From assembly GCA_942492055.1 (NCBI GenBank), contig CALODP010000023.1, positions 124,001-188,000 of the forward strand: a stretch of DNA of 64,000 nt. Direction: 5' to 3'. Positions within the stretch are counted from its first letter, which is position 1; every line of letters begins with the position of its first letter. This stretch comes from CALODP01 sp942492055. GTDB taxonomy: Bacteria > Bacteroidota > Ignavibacteria > Ignavibacteriales > Melioribacteraceae. This document shows, in pieces, positions 18,995 through 27,790 of the stretch. The notes under the pieces were generated by a model that saw nothing but the letters and a program-made list of their open reading frames with translations, was not told the DNA's origin and searched no databases. Position numbers and translations under genes: made by a program.

Positions 18995-19222
18995 ATGAGC
19001 AGTCTATATGATCTTATGAATATAGGCACAGATCGTAGTTCTCACTCCGAATTATTCCAATCATCAGGAATACAAATCCATGTTTTAATTCAGAATTATG
19101 ATATCCCTATTGATTATAGTGAGTCCCAAAGCATTATTAATCCTTCATTTTTCTATTTAGCTCGCATGCGAGAATATTATCAAACTCATTTTCATGGAGA
19201 GGGCTATGAAATATATTACTAA
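18995..19222 (+). CDS. Doubtful small ORF before a LamG protein
   Basis: 75 aa with GAGGGG about 6 bases before the ATG, but no recognisable family, no signal peptide and no membrane segment. It overlaps the start of the next gene by 17 bases. It may be a leader peptide or chance; composition does not decide. Confidence 0.25.
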   Translation: MSSLYDLMNIGTDRSSHSELFQSSGIQIHVLIQNYDIPIDYSESQSIINPSFFYLARMREYYQTHFHGEGYEIYY

Positions 19223-20801
19223 GTATTATTTTGAGTTATTTCTCATTCTCTTTATTACAAATATCTCATTGTATTCCCAAAGCGGATATATGATGAATTT
19301 TCAAAACTTGGATTACATGTCACATGGTGATTTTATTTATTGCGGATCACCTGATTATAGTTTCACCGATAAACTTACAGTGGCTGCCTGGGTGAAATGG
19401 ACCACCGATCCGCAATCTTTTGCGGTTACACCGGCAAATCATGAAAGAGAAGGGCAGTATTCTACTTATATTGCTTATACCAGCCATAATTCGGAGGATA
19501 ACGGTCAATTTTGGCTTAGGAATTCCAAAACAGCTAATAAGTTCGAGTTTTTGGTTCAAAATACTTCCGGAACAATCGCTACTGCTACATCTACGTCAAA
19601 TCCTGCCGAGGATACTTGGTTCTTTGTAACGGGAGTCTATAACGGAACTAATGTTAAGCTCTATATCGATGGGAATCTTGAGAAGACTGTTAACTTAACC
19701 GGAAATATTAAAACAAATGATGGAACTCACCGCTTAAATATGGGGCGTCTTCCTTGGGGGTATGGTTTTTTTGTAGGTTATATGGACGAAGTAAGAATTT
19801 GGAAAGCGGAGTTATCTCAAGAAGAAATAAGTCAGCAAATGAATTCCGCTTCCTCGGTAAATTCGGCTAATATGGTGAGCTATTGGGATTTTGACGAAGG
19901 GACAGGTACAATAATAGATGACTCAGGTACACAAAATGCCGACGGTGTATTTTACACATGTCTTATTGATGTGCACGGAATATCAACAAGCCCATATATT
20001 CTATATGATTATGATAAAACATGGGGAATAGACGCGTGGCAGAATTGCCCGATAAAAACAGTTTCGGGGGCGGGAGTTGATGAGACAAACACAGTTTCCT
20101 CAAATACGGCAGTAGCCTGTACTTTATCTAACGCGTGGAGTACTACTCCGATTACAGATGGAACTGAAAATATGTCATGGTTTGGAGTGCAAAAAAATGC
20201 AGAGACTTCACAATGGGTTGTTTCTGATAATCCTTTGCCGGTAGAACTGGGAATGTTCTCGGCAAATGTAATTAAAAATAAGGTCGCTTTAACATGGGAA
20301 ACAGCAACTGAAAAAAACAACTACGGTTTCGAAATAGAACGTGCTGTTTTAGAAGGAGATAAGAGTTTTGAGATTATTGGTTTTGTTGAAGGAAATGGAA
20401 ACAGCAATTCTTTAAAAACCTATTCCTTTATTGATAGTAATCCTGTTGATGGAAAAGCAGTTTATCGTTTGAAACAAATCGATTACGACGGAAAGTATGA
20501 GTATTCCAAGGAGATAGAGGTAGTGTACGAAGCTGTAAAAGAATTCGCTTTGGAACAGAACTATCCGAATCCTTTCAACCCTACAACAAACATCAGTTTC
20601 AAATTGGCCGAGAGTGGAAAAGTAAGTGTTAAGATCTTTAACGCAATCGGTCAGGAAGTAGCCGAATTGGTTAACAGAACCATGGAAGCGGGAAGACATG
20701 AGGTAACATTCAATGCTTCCGAGCTGCCATCCGGAGCTTATTTTTGCAGGATGAGATCTGGCAACTTCACAAAGACATCGAAGATGTTATTGATAAAATA
20801 A
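19206..20801 (+). CDS. T9SS cargo protein with LamG/concanavalin-like domain
   Basis: 531 aa from the ATG at 19206, chosen over 19194 because GGAGAGG lies 6-7 bases upstream and a clean signal peptide (MKYITKYYFELFLILF) follows. Residues about 30-225 form a LamG-3-like sandwich: LTVAAWVKW, TWFFVTGVYNGTNVKLYIDG and the closing GYMDEVRIWKAELSQEEI. These domains bind carbohydrate or protein. A cysteine-containing segment (about 250-340) and LPVELGMF precede the shared module and the type A sorting domain. Likely a surface adhesin or glycan-binding protein. Confidence 0.85.
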   Translation: MKYITKYYFELFLILFITNISLYSQSGYMMNFQNLDYMSHGDFIYCGSPDYSFTDKLTVAAWVKWTTDPQSFAVTPANHEREGQYSTYIAYTSHNSEDNGQFWLRNSKTANKFEFLVQNTSGTIATATSTSNPAEDTWFFVTGVYNGTNVKLYIDGNLEKTVNLTGNIKTNDGTHRLNMGRLPWGYGFFVGYMDEVRIWKAELSQEEISQQMNSASSVNSANMVSYWDFDEGTGTIIDDSGTQNADGVFYTCLIDVHGISTSPYILYDYDKTWGIDAWQNCPIKTVSGAGVDETNTVSSNTAVACTLSNAWSTTPITDGTENMSWFGVQKNAETSQWVVSDNPLPVELGMFSANVIKNKVALTWETATEKNNYGFEIERAVLEGDKSFEIIGFVEGNGNSNSLKTYSFIDSNPVDGKAVYRLKQIDYDGKYEYSKEIEVVYEAVKEFALEQNYPNPFNPTTNISFKLAESGKVSVKIFNAIGQEVAELVNRTMEAGRHEVTFNASELPSGAYFCRMRSGNFTKTSKMLLIK

Positions 20802-20815
20802 AAATTGATTTATGG

Positions 20816-20845
20816 GTCGCATTACTTTTGTAGTGCGGCTCTTTT
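20816..20845 (+). terminator. Rho-independent terminator
   Basis: GTCGCATTAC (20816-20825) pairs with GTAGTGCGGC (20830-20839) over 10 bp with two G-U pairs, followed by TCTTTTCC. Confidence 0.75.
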
Positions 20846-20992
20846 CCTTTTCATATATCCATTCAGTTTACTTTTATATAACATTACTCTAACTCATCTA
20901 AAAGAATATTCCTTTTCTAATAAAAAATAATTGATATATGCTAATAAACATAGTAATTTTATTTACACTTAAAATTATAGAATGTTATTAAG

Positions 20993-21030
20993 TAATCGTT
21001 GGTTGCATGAGTGCAACAGAGGGACGATTA
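20993..21030 (+). promoter_or_regulatory. Nested inverted repeat in the leader of the GLUG/LamG gene
   Basis: An outer pair TAATCGT/ACGATTA (20993-20999, 21024-21030) encloses an inner TTGCA-TGAG-TGCAA hairpin (21003-21016). It lies 43 bases before the chosen start at 21073. It could be an operator or RNA structure; no known element recognised. Confidence 0.4.
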
Positions 21031-21072
21031 ATAGGGGCTTATATGTGTGATTATCAAATTAAAGGAGGGTTA

Positions 21073-24000
21073 ATGTTCAGAAAGATACTACTATTTTTTG
21101 CAATGCTTATTATTTCCAGTTCTGTTTTTGCGCAAACTGCAGTAGAGCCGGTTGGTGCCGGAACCACAGAATCTCCATATGAGATTTCCTCTCTTGAGAA
21201 CTTGTACTGGTTAACACAATGGCCTGATAAATGGTCTGCTGAGTTTATTCAAACCGCTGATATTGACGCATCTACGACTATTGATTGGGATGGTGGAGCC
21301 GGATTTATTCCCCTCGGAAATACTACTGTGAAGTTCACTGGTAAATATGACGGACAAGGTCATGTGATTACCGGATTAACCATTAATAGACCAACTGAAA
21401 AATATATCGGATTTTTCGGAATAATTGAAAACGGTACAATACAAAATGTAGGCTTGGAGAATGTTTCGATTTCCGGAGGTGAGGGAACAGGTGCTCTTGT
21501 TGGCTGGTTGGATAAATGCCATGTGGATAAATGTTTCACCACAGGTAATATAATATGCTCAAATATGTACTCAGGTGGATTAGTCGGTTATTCATATCCA
21601 CCCGGAGGGTCTAATTCTATTTATCAATGTTACAGCGAATGTGATATTCTGCTAAATGGTGAAGTTAGGTCTTATTCAGGTGGATTGGTCGGGTATAGCT
21701 TTTCGGTTCTTAGAGATTGTTATGCTAAAGGAAATATTACGGGTGGGACTGATAGAATCGGTGGACTTGCCGGCCAAGAGCAAAGTCAAATAATTCGTTG
21801 TTATGCTGTTGGTAGTGTTGAAGGAACAACAAACATTGGTGGGCTAATTGGAGCTGGATCTCCGTATGTTTCCAATTCTTTTTGGAATGTTGATACCGAC
21901 GGAATTCCGGGGAATGTAGCCGGAGCCACAAATAACGGAGCAATAGGAAGATCAACCCTTCAAATGAAAAGTCTTGAGGCTTATACAAAAACAGGGACTG
22001 CCGGTTTGGACTGGCCATGGGATTTTGTCGACAATCCTTACGATGATACTAATAATGAAGATATATATAACATGGATGGTGTCCATAACGAGGGATATCC
22101 TTTTCATGCATGGAAATATTCTTTGAAGCCTGTAATTTTTACGAATTTGGTGGCAAGTATAACTACTACGTCTTTTGTTTTGAACGGAGAAATAACAAAG
22201 AGTAACGGAGCTACTATAACCGAAAGGGGTTTTGTTTACTCCATTACAAATTCCAATCCTGTATGTGAAGGTACCGGTGTTACTTCGAAAGCTGCAGGAA
22301 GTGGTGTAGGAAGTTTTAGTGCTACTATTTCTTCTTTGCAGAATGGAACAACTTATTACTACAGATCATACGCTAAAACCAGTACTACTGTAGTCTACGG
22401 TGAAATTTATTCTGTTACTACGAATGGAGTAATTGCAAATAACGGGGCATTGAAGTTCGACGGGATAAACAATTACGCTCAATTACAGAAATTGTTACCA
22501 CTAGGGAATAGTAGCTTTACAATTGAGTTATGGATAAAGGTTCCTGAAGTCGGGACGGATAATCTGGCTGAGAACCAGAGAGTCGGAGTAATTTTGGGAA
22601 ACTGGCCTGACGCAAAGGCTTTTAATTTTGAGATTTTTGATGCCGGACAGATACGGTTTTACTGGAATAACGGAGTAATTAACTATTTCGGAAAAAAGGA
22701 TTATCGAGATAACAAATGGCATCATATTGCCTGCGTAAGAGATAGAGAGCATGATAAAGTGCTATTGTACCATGACGGTGAACTTGCAGAAACATTCAAT
22801 TCGGCCGGCGGCGACGTAAATATCGCTACTTTGCATAAACTAGGGAATGACAATAGAGAAACCGGCAATCCCTATTTTCACGGTGAGATGGACGAATTAA
22901 GAATATGGAATAAAGTGAAATCTTCTTTTGAGATTCAGGAAGATATGATGAGGACAGTTGATCCGCTGGATGCCAATCTTGTAGCTTATTACAGATTTGA
23001 TAACAAAGGAAGTGATGCAGTTGCTGATTTGTCATCTTCCAATAATAGCGCTTCATTGAAAAATATTGATACTGATTTGGCTTGGCAAAATTCTGAGTCA
23101 TTTAATACCTGGTTGGGAACCATTAGTCAGGATTGGAACAATGCCGGAAACTGGACGGACGGTGTTCCCGACGCCGGAGATAATGTAGGAATTTACAAAA
23201 GAGTTGATGGAAATAATGTGGAAATATCGGGTAATCCGTGCTTTAATAATCTCTATATCGCATCCGGAGCTACTCCGGGGTTAATGAGTAATATTTCCGT
23301 TGACGGACATTTGTTGTTAAATAGCAATCTTTATATGAATGGTGATACGATTTCGATCGGGCCTAAAGGTAAACTCATTGAAGAAAATGGAAATATCAGT
23401 GGTGCTTCCGGAATTATTACTACAACTAGAACACTTGAGGCACTCTCTTCTGAAAACGTAGGCGGCTTGGGTATGGAAATTACTACCGCTTCGGTAATGG
23501 GGAATACTACAATAATTCGTTCCCAATCGAAACTCGGGACAAGCGGTATCGGTAGACATTATCATATTATTCCGACAAATAATACGGGATTAAATGCAAA
23601 TCTCCTATTTCATTACTCCGATTCCGAGCTAGAAGGAGCAAACGAGTCGGAATTAAAACTCTTTAAGTCGGAAGATGGTTCAAGTTGGATCGAGCAATTG
23701 GGAAGTACTGTTAACACTATAGAAAATACAATCGAATTAAGTGGTGTTGATGGATTCTCATATTGGACAGCCGCTCCAACAGGAACCGGAGGAGCCTTAC
23801 CGGTTGAACTAACCGCGTTTTCTGCTTCTGCTTCGGAAGGGAAAATAGCTTTAACCTGGGAAACTACTACTGAACGAAACAATTACGGTTTCGAAATAGA
23901 ACGTGCTCTATCGGAAGAAAAAGCATTTGAGAAAATCGGTTTTGTAGAAGGATATGGAAATAGTAACTCAATCAAGACATACTCATTTGCCGATAGCAAT

Positions 24001-24360
24001 CCTGCAGAAGGGAAAGCTTTTTATCGTTTGAAACAGATCGATTTCGACGGAAAGTATGAGTATTCAAAAGAGATAGAACTGACTTATGAATCGGTAAAAG
24101 AATTCGCCTTAGAGCAGAATTATCCGAATCCTTTCAATCCTACAACGAATATCAGTTTCAAATTGGCTGTGAGTGGAAAAGTTAATGTAAAAATCTACAA
24201 CTCAATCGGTCAGGAAGTTGCGGAGCTTGTAAACAGAACCATGGAAGCGGGAAAACACGAAGTTACATTCAATGCTTCGAATTTGCCATCAGGTACATAT
24301 TTTTGCAGAATGACTGCAGGTAGCTTTACAAAAACAAGCAAAATGTTATTGATCAAATAA
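21073..24360 (+). CDS. Large T9SS cargo protein with GLUG repeats and a LamG domain
   Basis: 1095 aa from the ATG at 21073, preceded by AAAGGAGGG and followed by a clear signal peptide (to VFAQ); upstream in-frame ATGs at 21007 and 21043 lack this. Residues about 100-300 carry GLUG-type repeats (YSGGLVGYS, GGLAGQE, GGLIGAG). A beta-sandwich segment (about 350-450) follows, then a LamG-like domain (about 460-660; WIKVPEVG, GEMDELRIWNKVK). Another beta region leads to LPVELTAF, the shared module and the type A sorting domain. GLUG repeats occur in adhesins and IgA peptidases. Likely a surface adhesin. Confidence 0.85.
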   Translation: MFRKILLFFAMLIISSSVFAQTAVEPVGAGTTESPYEISSLENLYWLTQWPDKWSAEFIQTADIDASTTIDWDGGAGFIPLGNTTVKFTGKYDGQGHVITGLTINRPTEKYIGFFGIIENGTIQNVGLENVSISGGEGTGALVGWLDKCHVDKCFTTGNIICSNMYSGGLVGYSYPPGGSNSIYQCYSECDILLNGEVRSYSGGLVGYSFSVLRDCYAKGNITGGTDRIGGLAGQEQSQIIRCYAVGSVEGTTNIGGLIGAGSPYVSNSFWNVDTDGIPGNVAGATNNGAIGRSTLQMKSLEAYTKTGTAGLDWPWDFVDNPYDDTNNEDIYNMDGVHNEGYPFHAWKYSLKPVIFTNLVASITTTSFVLNGEITKSNGATITERGFVYSITNSNPVCEGTGVTSKAAGSGVGSFSATISSLQNGTTYYYRSYAKTSTTVVYGEIYSVTTNGVIANNGALKFDGINNYAQLQKLLPLGNSSFTIELWIKVPEVGTDNLAENQRVGVILGNWPDAKAFNFEIFDAGQIRFYWNNGVINYFGKKDYRDNKWHHIACVRDREHDKVLLYHDGELAETFNSAGGDVNIATLHKLGNDNRETGNPYFHGEMDELRIWNKVKSSFEIQEDMMRTVDPLDANLVAYYRFDNKGSDAVADLSSSNNSASLKNIDTDLAWQNSESFNTWLGTISQDWNNAGNWTDGVPDAGDNVGIYKRVDGNNVEISGNPCFNNLYIASGATPGLMSNISVDGHLLLNSNLYMNGDTISIGPKGKLIEENGNISGASGIITTTRTLEALSSENVGGLGMEITTASVMGNTTIIRSQSKLGTSGIGRHYHIIPTNNTGLNANLLFHYSDSELEGANESELKLFKSEDGSSWIEQLGSTVNTIENTIELSGVDGFSYWTAAPTGTGGALPVELTAFSASASEGKIALTWETTTERNNYGFEIERALSEEKAFEKIGFVEGYGNSNSIKTYSFADSNPAEGKAFYRLKQIDFDGKYEYSKEIELTYESVKEFALEQNYPNPFNPTTNISFKLAVSGKVNVKIYNSIGQEVAELVNRTMEAGKHEVTFNASNLPSGTYFCRMTAGSFTKTSKMLLIK

Positions 24361-24368
24361 ACTTCTTA

Positions 24369-24396
24369 AAGAGGGGGAAATCTCCCTCTCTTTTTA
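24369..24396 (+). terminator. Rho-independent terminator
   Basis: AGAGGGGGA at 24370 pairs across AA with TCTCCCTCT, followed by five T. Confidence 0.85.
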
Positions 24397-24467
24397 CAAT
24401 TCGAAAATCTTCAGAGACACAATTTTATAAATCATAGTACCAGTTTTGAGATGATTTGAAGCTGTTG

Positions 24468-24820
24468 TGCGCTACTTGTCGGAAATGGTGCGCTATACAA
24501 ATTCCGCGGTACGATACTCGTGGGAAGAGGTGCGCAATTCATAAGAAACAATGCGTTACTCATAAGAAGGATTGAGATGCCGTTTAGAATTAGTGCAATG
24601 CTTATTAGAAGCCTTGCGCAACAAATTAGAATTGGTGCGCTGATTGAAAGAAACGGTGCGCTACTAATTATCCTTATTGCGTTACTTATAAGAAACGTTG
24701 CGTCGATGAAATTCGGAAGGAAAATTATCAACGCACAGGAGTAATCCTTCGGCGCACTGAATCATTTATTCATCTAACCGTTGCTGATCTGTAGCGCACT
24801 ACAGTAAACTATTAGCGCAG
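24468..24820. repeat. Second 21-bp-register repeat array, TGCG core, with an orientation switch
   Basis: Twelve units beginning TGCG, or a near match, start at 24468, 24489, 24510, 24531, 24552, 24573, 24594, 24615, 24636, 24657, 24678 and 24699, every step exactly 21 bases. The unit often continues CTACT and then an A-rich AAGAAA block. After 24720 the core appears inverted as CGCA at 24732, 24753, 24795 and 24816, again multiples of 21 apart (GTAGCGCA is the reverse complement of TGCGCTAC). The ORFs across it on both strands read as seven-residue repeats and are not genes. Confidence 0.85.
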
Positions 24821-25162
24821 CGATTTTTCTCATTCGAGGATTAGTTTACTAGCCTAACGAAATAAAAGTTGTGAGGAATGCAATAGTTTCGAGGGAGAGA
24901 TCATCCTTTCATCATATCATCTTTATCAAAAAAATGTCAATTGCACTTCTTTTTTGCAATAACAAATAAAAATGAATTATCGAAAAACACATATACAGAT
25001 ACTACTTTCGTGTATATTTTATAATGATATATCAGAATTATGGTAAACATATATAATGTAGTATGAACTTAGAAAATATTTTTTTTATCTTTGTTGGTTA
25101 TTTAGTAATTGTAAAGACTCCATCATATTTTGGAAAACTGTTGATTAAAAGAAGGAGATTAT
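24821..25162. other. AT-rich upstream region of the NHL-repeat gene
   Basis: No gene seen. It contains a short inverted repeat, ATTGCA with TGCAAT (about 24939-24960), and a TATAAT-like hexamer near 25019. A promoter for 25163 is likely here but not placed with confidence. Confidence 0.4.
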
Positions 25163-26875
25163 ATGAATCGATTATTACTGATATTTTTTACATTAACTAC
25201 AGTTGCATTCGGGCAATGGTTTGACGGGCAAGACGCAATAGAGGTACTGGGGCAGCCGAATTACGAAACGTATTTGGATAATGCCGGTGAAGCTGGTTTT
25301 TATCATCCCGGGGATATTGCCATAGACTATAACAATAGCGTTGTTTATGTGGCAGATAAAGAAAACAACCGTGTATTAAGGTTTGCCTATCCGATAAGCA
25401 ATTTTAGCTTTGCCGATGCGGTTTTCGGGCAACCAGATTTTAATTCGAATATGCCGGAATGTTCTAACATTGGTATGAATAAGCCTGTAAGTGTCGCGGT
25501 ATATGAAGGAAACTTGTATGTGTGTGATCAGGGGAATAGGAGAATACTTCGCTTCGACTCCGCTTATAATAGCCCTAGCGGTGACGCTGCCGATCTGGTT
25601 TACGGGCATGAAGATTTTAATACTGATGATTCCGATTGGAGAAGTGCCATTGGATTCGGAAAGCCTATGCAAATATGCATTGATGATGATGGTGATCTAT
25701 GGGTTGCCGATTCATTGAAGAACAGAGTGTTCGGATTTCTGGGAGTTAATAATGATTATTTAAATGAAACAGGACCTTCCGTAACTCTCGGTCAACCTGA
25801 TTGTTTTACTTTGGATCCTACTACTTCTGTTTCCGGTGTTTCCGCCCCTTGTGGAGTTACTGCAATTGAAACTAAACTCTTTGTAGCTGACGCGGGAAAC
25901 AACAGAGTGCTGGTTTATGATAATCCTACAGGGGATGGGGCAAACGCCTGCTCTGTTATCGGTCAAGCCGATTTCGATTCGAATACTTCAGGGAATGATT
26001 CGACCAAATTTAATTGTCCAACCTACCTTGAAACAGACGATCAGGGAAGATTATATGTGGCTGACAGGAATAACGGCAGAGTATTAATTTTTAATGACGC
26101 TGTTAGCAGAACATTCATAACCCCTGCTAATAACATATTGGGATGGAACAATTTCAAAACCCCAAGTTCAACAAACGGAGGGAAAGCCGGTTTTTATCTT
26201 TCCGCAGATTTGACCACCAGAGCAGTTCATGGAATTTGTTGGGATAAGTTTAAGAAACATCTCTGGGTTGTTGACGGAAATAACAATAGAATTCTTCGTT
26301 TCAAAGAAGATCCGAGTTTGCCGGTTGAGTTGACAAATTTGTCAGTTGTAGTCCTTAATGAGACAGTGGCCCTTTCATGGAAAACAGCGACCGAAAAGAA
26401 CAACTACGGTTTTGAGGTTGAAAAACTTAATAATTCCGAATGGGAAAAGATCGGATTTGTAAAGGGGAATGGAAACAGTAATTCGGCGAAAGCATATTCA
26501 TTTTCAGATAGCAAACCGGTCGAAGGAAAGATAGTATATCGCCTGAAACAAATCGATTTCGACGGAAAATACGAATATTCTAAGGAAATTGAGGTTACTT
26601 ACGAGTCCGTTAAGGAATTCACATTGGATCAGAACTATCCGAATCCATTTAACCCTACAACAAACATTAGCTTTAAGCTTGCCGAAAACGGAAAAGTAAG
26701 TATAAAGATTTTTAACGCAATCGGTCAGGAAGTTGCCGAACTGGTAAACAAAACCATGGAAGCCGGAAGACACGAAGTAACATTCAATGCTTCTAATCTA
26801 CCATCCGGAACATATTTTTGCAGGATTACTGCAGGTAGTTTGACAAAAAGCAGCAAGATGTTATTAATTAAATAA
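25163..26875 (+). CDS. T9SS cargo protein with NHL-type beta-propeller repeats
   Basis: 570 aa; AAGGAG lies 8 bases before the ATG. Signal peptide about 1-17 (TTVAFGQ). Residues about 25-390 contain NHL-like blades, each with the V-A-D-x-x-N-N-R-V-L-x-F pattern (VYVADKENNRVLRF, LFVADAGNNRVLVY, LYVADRNNGRVLIF, LWVVDGNNNRILRF). LPVELTNL, the shared module and the type A sorting domain follow. NHL propellers usually bind protein, nucleic acid or small ligands; in secreted proteins the ligand is often unknown. Confidence 0.85.
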   Translation: MNRLLLIFFTLTTVAFGQWFDGQDAIEVLGQPNYETYLDNAGEAGFYHPGDIAIDYNNSVVYVADKENNRVLRFAYPISNFSFADAVFGQPDFNSNMPECSNIGMNKPVSVAVYEGNLYVCDQGNRRILRFDSAYNSPSGDAADLVYGHEDFNTDDSDWRSAIGFGKPMQICIDDDGDLWVADSLKNRVFGFLGVNNDYLNETGPSVTLGQPDCFTLDPTTSVSGVSAPCGVTAIETKLFVADAGNNRVLVYDNPTGDGANACSVIGQADFDSNTSGNDSTKFNCPTYLETDDQGRLYVADRNNGRVLIFNDAVSRTFITPANNILGWNNFKTPSSTNGGKAGFYLSADLTTRAVHGICWDKFKKHLWVVDGNNNRILRFKEDPSLPVELTNLSVVVLNETVALSWKTATEKNNYGFEVEKLNNSEWEKIGFVKGNGNSNSAKAYSFSDSKPVEGKIVYRLKQIDFDGKYEYSKEIEVTYESVKEFTLDQNYPNPFNPTTNISFKLAENGKVSIKIFNAIGQEVAELVNKTMEAGRHEVTFNASNLPSGTYFCRITAGSLTKSSKMLLIK

Positions 26876-27171
26876 TTACTATACTTTTCATTTGTTATAG
26901 AAAGCAAGTGGAAAACTACTGTATTATATATTTCCCAATGCCGGAATATATTGAAGTTTTGACTGTTAATTTAAATGAGTCATTATGAAAAGTGCTGGAA
27001 TATTTAACAAATGGTTTGGTTCGCATTTGCAATTTAGATTACTAGATGTGAATCACATTTTTCTTATTCTAGCATTACTCCGTAAGTTAGAGATTATATT
27101 CAAATTAAAAATCTATTTAATTAATTGTTATTATTTTAAAATAAGGAAGAAAAATTATATTTATTAAATAT

Positions 27172-27720
27172 ATGATTATTAGTCTTGTTGTTTTACTTTG
27201 TGGTAGTAGTCTTTATGGACAAGTTATTGTAACTCCAAAAATTTGTTTGGATTTAGCAGGGAGTCAAGATGTCTCTTTAGAGAATCATTCGGGAGAAGCA
27301 GAGGTAGCTACCGGGGTTACTCTGGGAGTAGAATTATTAAAACAAGTATCAGCTAATGTCTATTTGGGCGGAGGAATACAATATCAACTCCAAAGAGAAT
27401 TAGAAGATTACGGTGGTAATTTTGGCTTTTTACCAATTTATGCTATAGGTCTTATTAATTTCTTAGAGGACGCTAAAGTTAATCCCGGCCTTATCTTTAA
27501 TATTGGTTACAATGTAGCTTTTTACTCCGATTATGCTTATAGTGGCGAATGTGATCTCGCAGGAGGATTATATTTGGCAATAGGAGGAAGAGTTAGTATA
27601 AATGATTCGTTTTTTATCGAAGGATTATTTAAAAAATTCGGTGGCAACGCAAATTACGAAGGTGTTGAATTTGATCTTGATTATTCAACATTTTCGCTCG
27701 GAATTGGATTACTTCTCTAA
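27172..27720 (+). CDS. Outer-membrane beta-barrel-like protein
   Basis: 182 aa. A signal sequence (LVVLLCGSSLYGQ) is followed by alternating hydrophobic strands rich in Gly, Tyr and Phe (LGGGIQYQLQ, PGLIFNIGYNVAFYSDY) and ends in a strand (LGIGLLL), as in small porin-like barrels. The ATG at 27172 lacks a nearby ribosome site. AAGGAAG lies 25 bases upstream, and the in-frame codons between would add IIFIKY to the signal peptide. A rare ATT start near 27154 is therefore possible. The preceding 296 bases hold no convincing gene. Confidence 0.65.
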   Translation: MIISLVVLLCGSSLYGQVIVTPKICLDLAGSQDVSLENHSGEAEVATGVTLGVELLKQVSANVYLGGGIQYQLQRELEDYGGNFGFLPIYAIGLINFLEDAKVNPGLIFNIGYNVAFYSDYAYSGECDLAGGLYLAIGGRVSINDSFFIEGLFKKFGGNANYEGVEFDLDYSTFSLGIGLLL

Positions 27721-27732
27721 GATTTATTGTAC

Positions 27733-27777
27733 AAAAAAATCTCTCATGATTTAATGAAATATATCATGAGAGATTTG
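27733..27777. terminator. Bidirectional terminator between convergent genes
   Basis: AAATCTCTCATGAT and ATCATGAGAGATTT form a 14-bp perfect stem. A run of A lies on the left side and T on the right, so it can serve both the plus gene ending at 27720 and the minus gene ending at 27791. Confidence 0.85.
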
Positions 27778-27790
27778 TAAATAAAATATC

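Noticed and set aside
24432..24744. ORFs on both strands at the 24.5-kb array
   Set aside because: Seven-residue periodic translations follow from the 21-bp repeat; no coding signals.
26985..27167. 60-aa ORF before the barrel gene
   Set aside because: AT-rich chance ORF without ribosome site or family.
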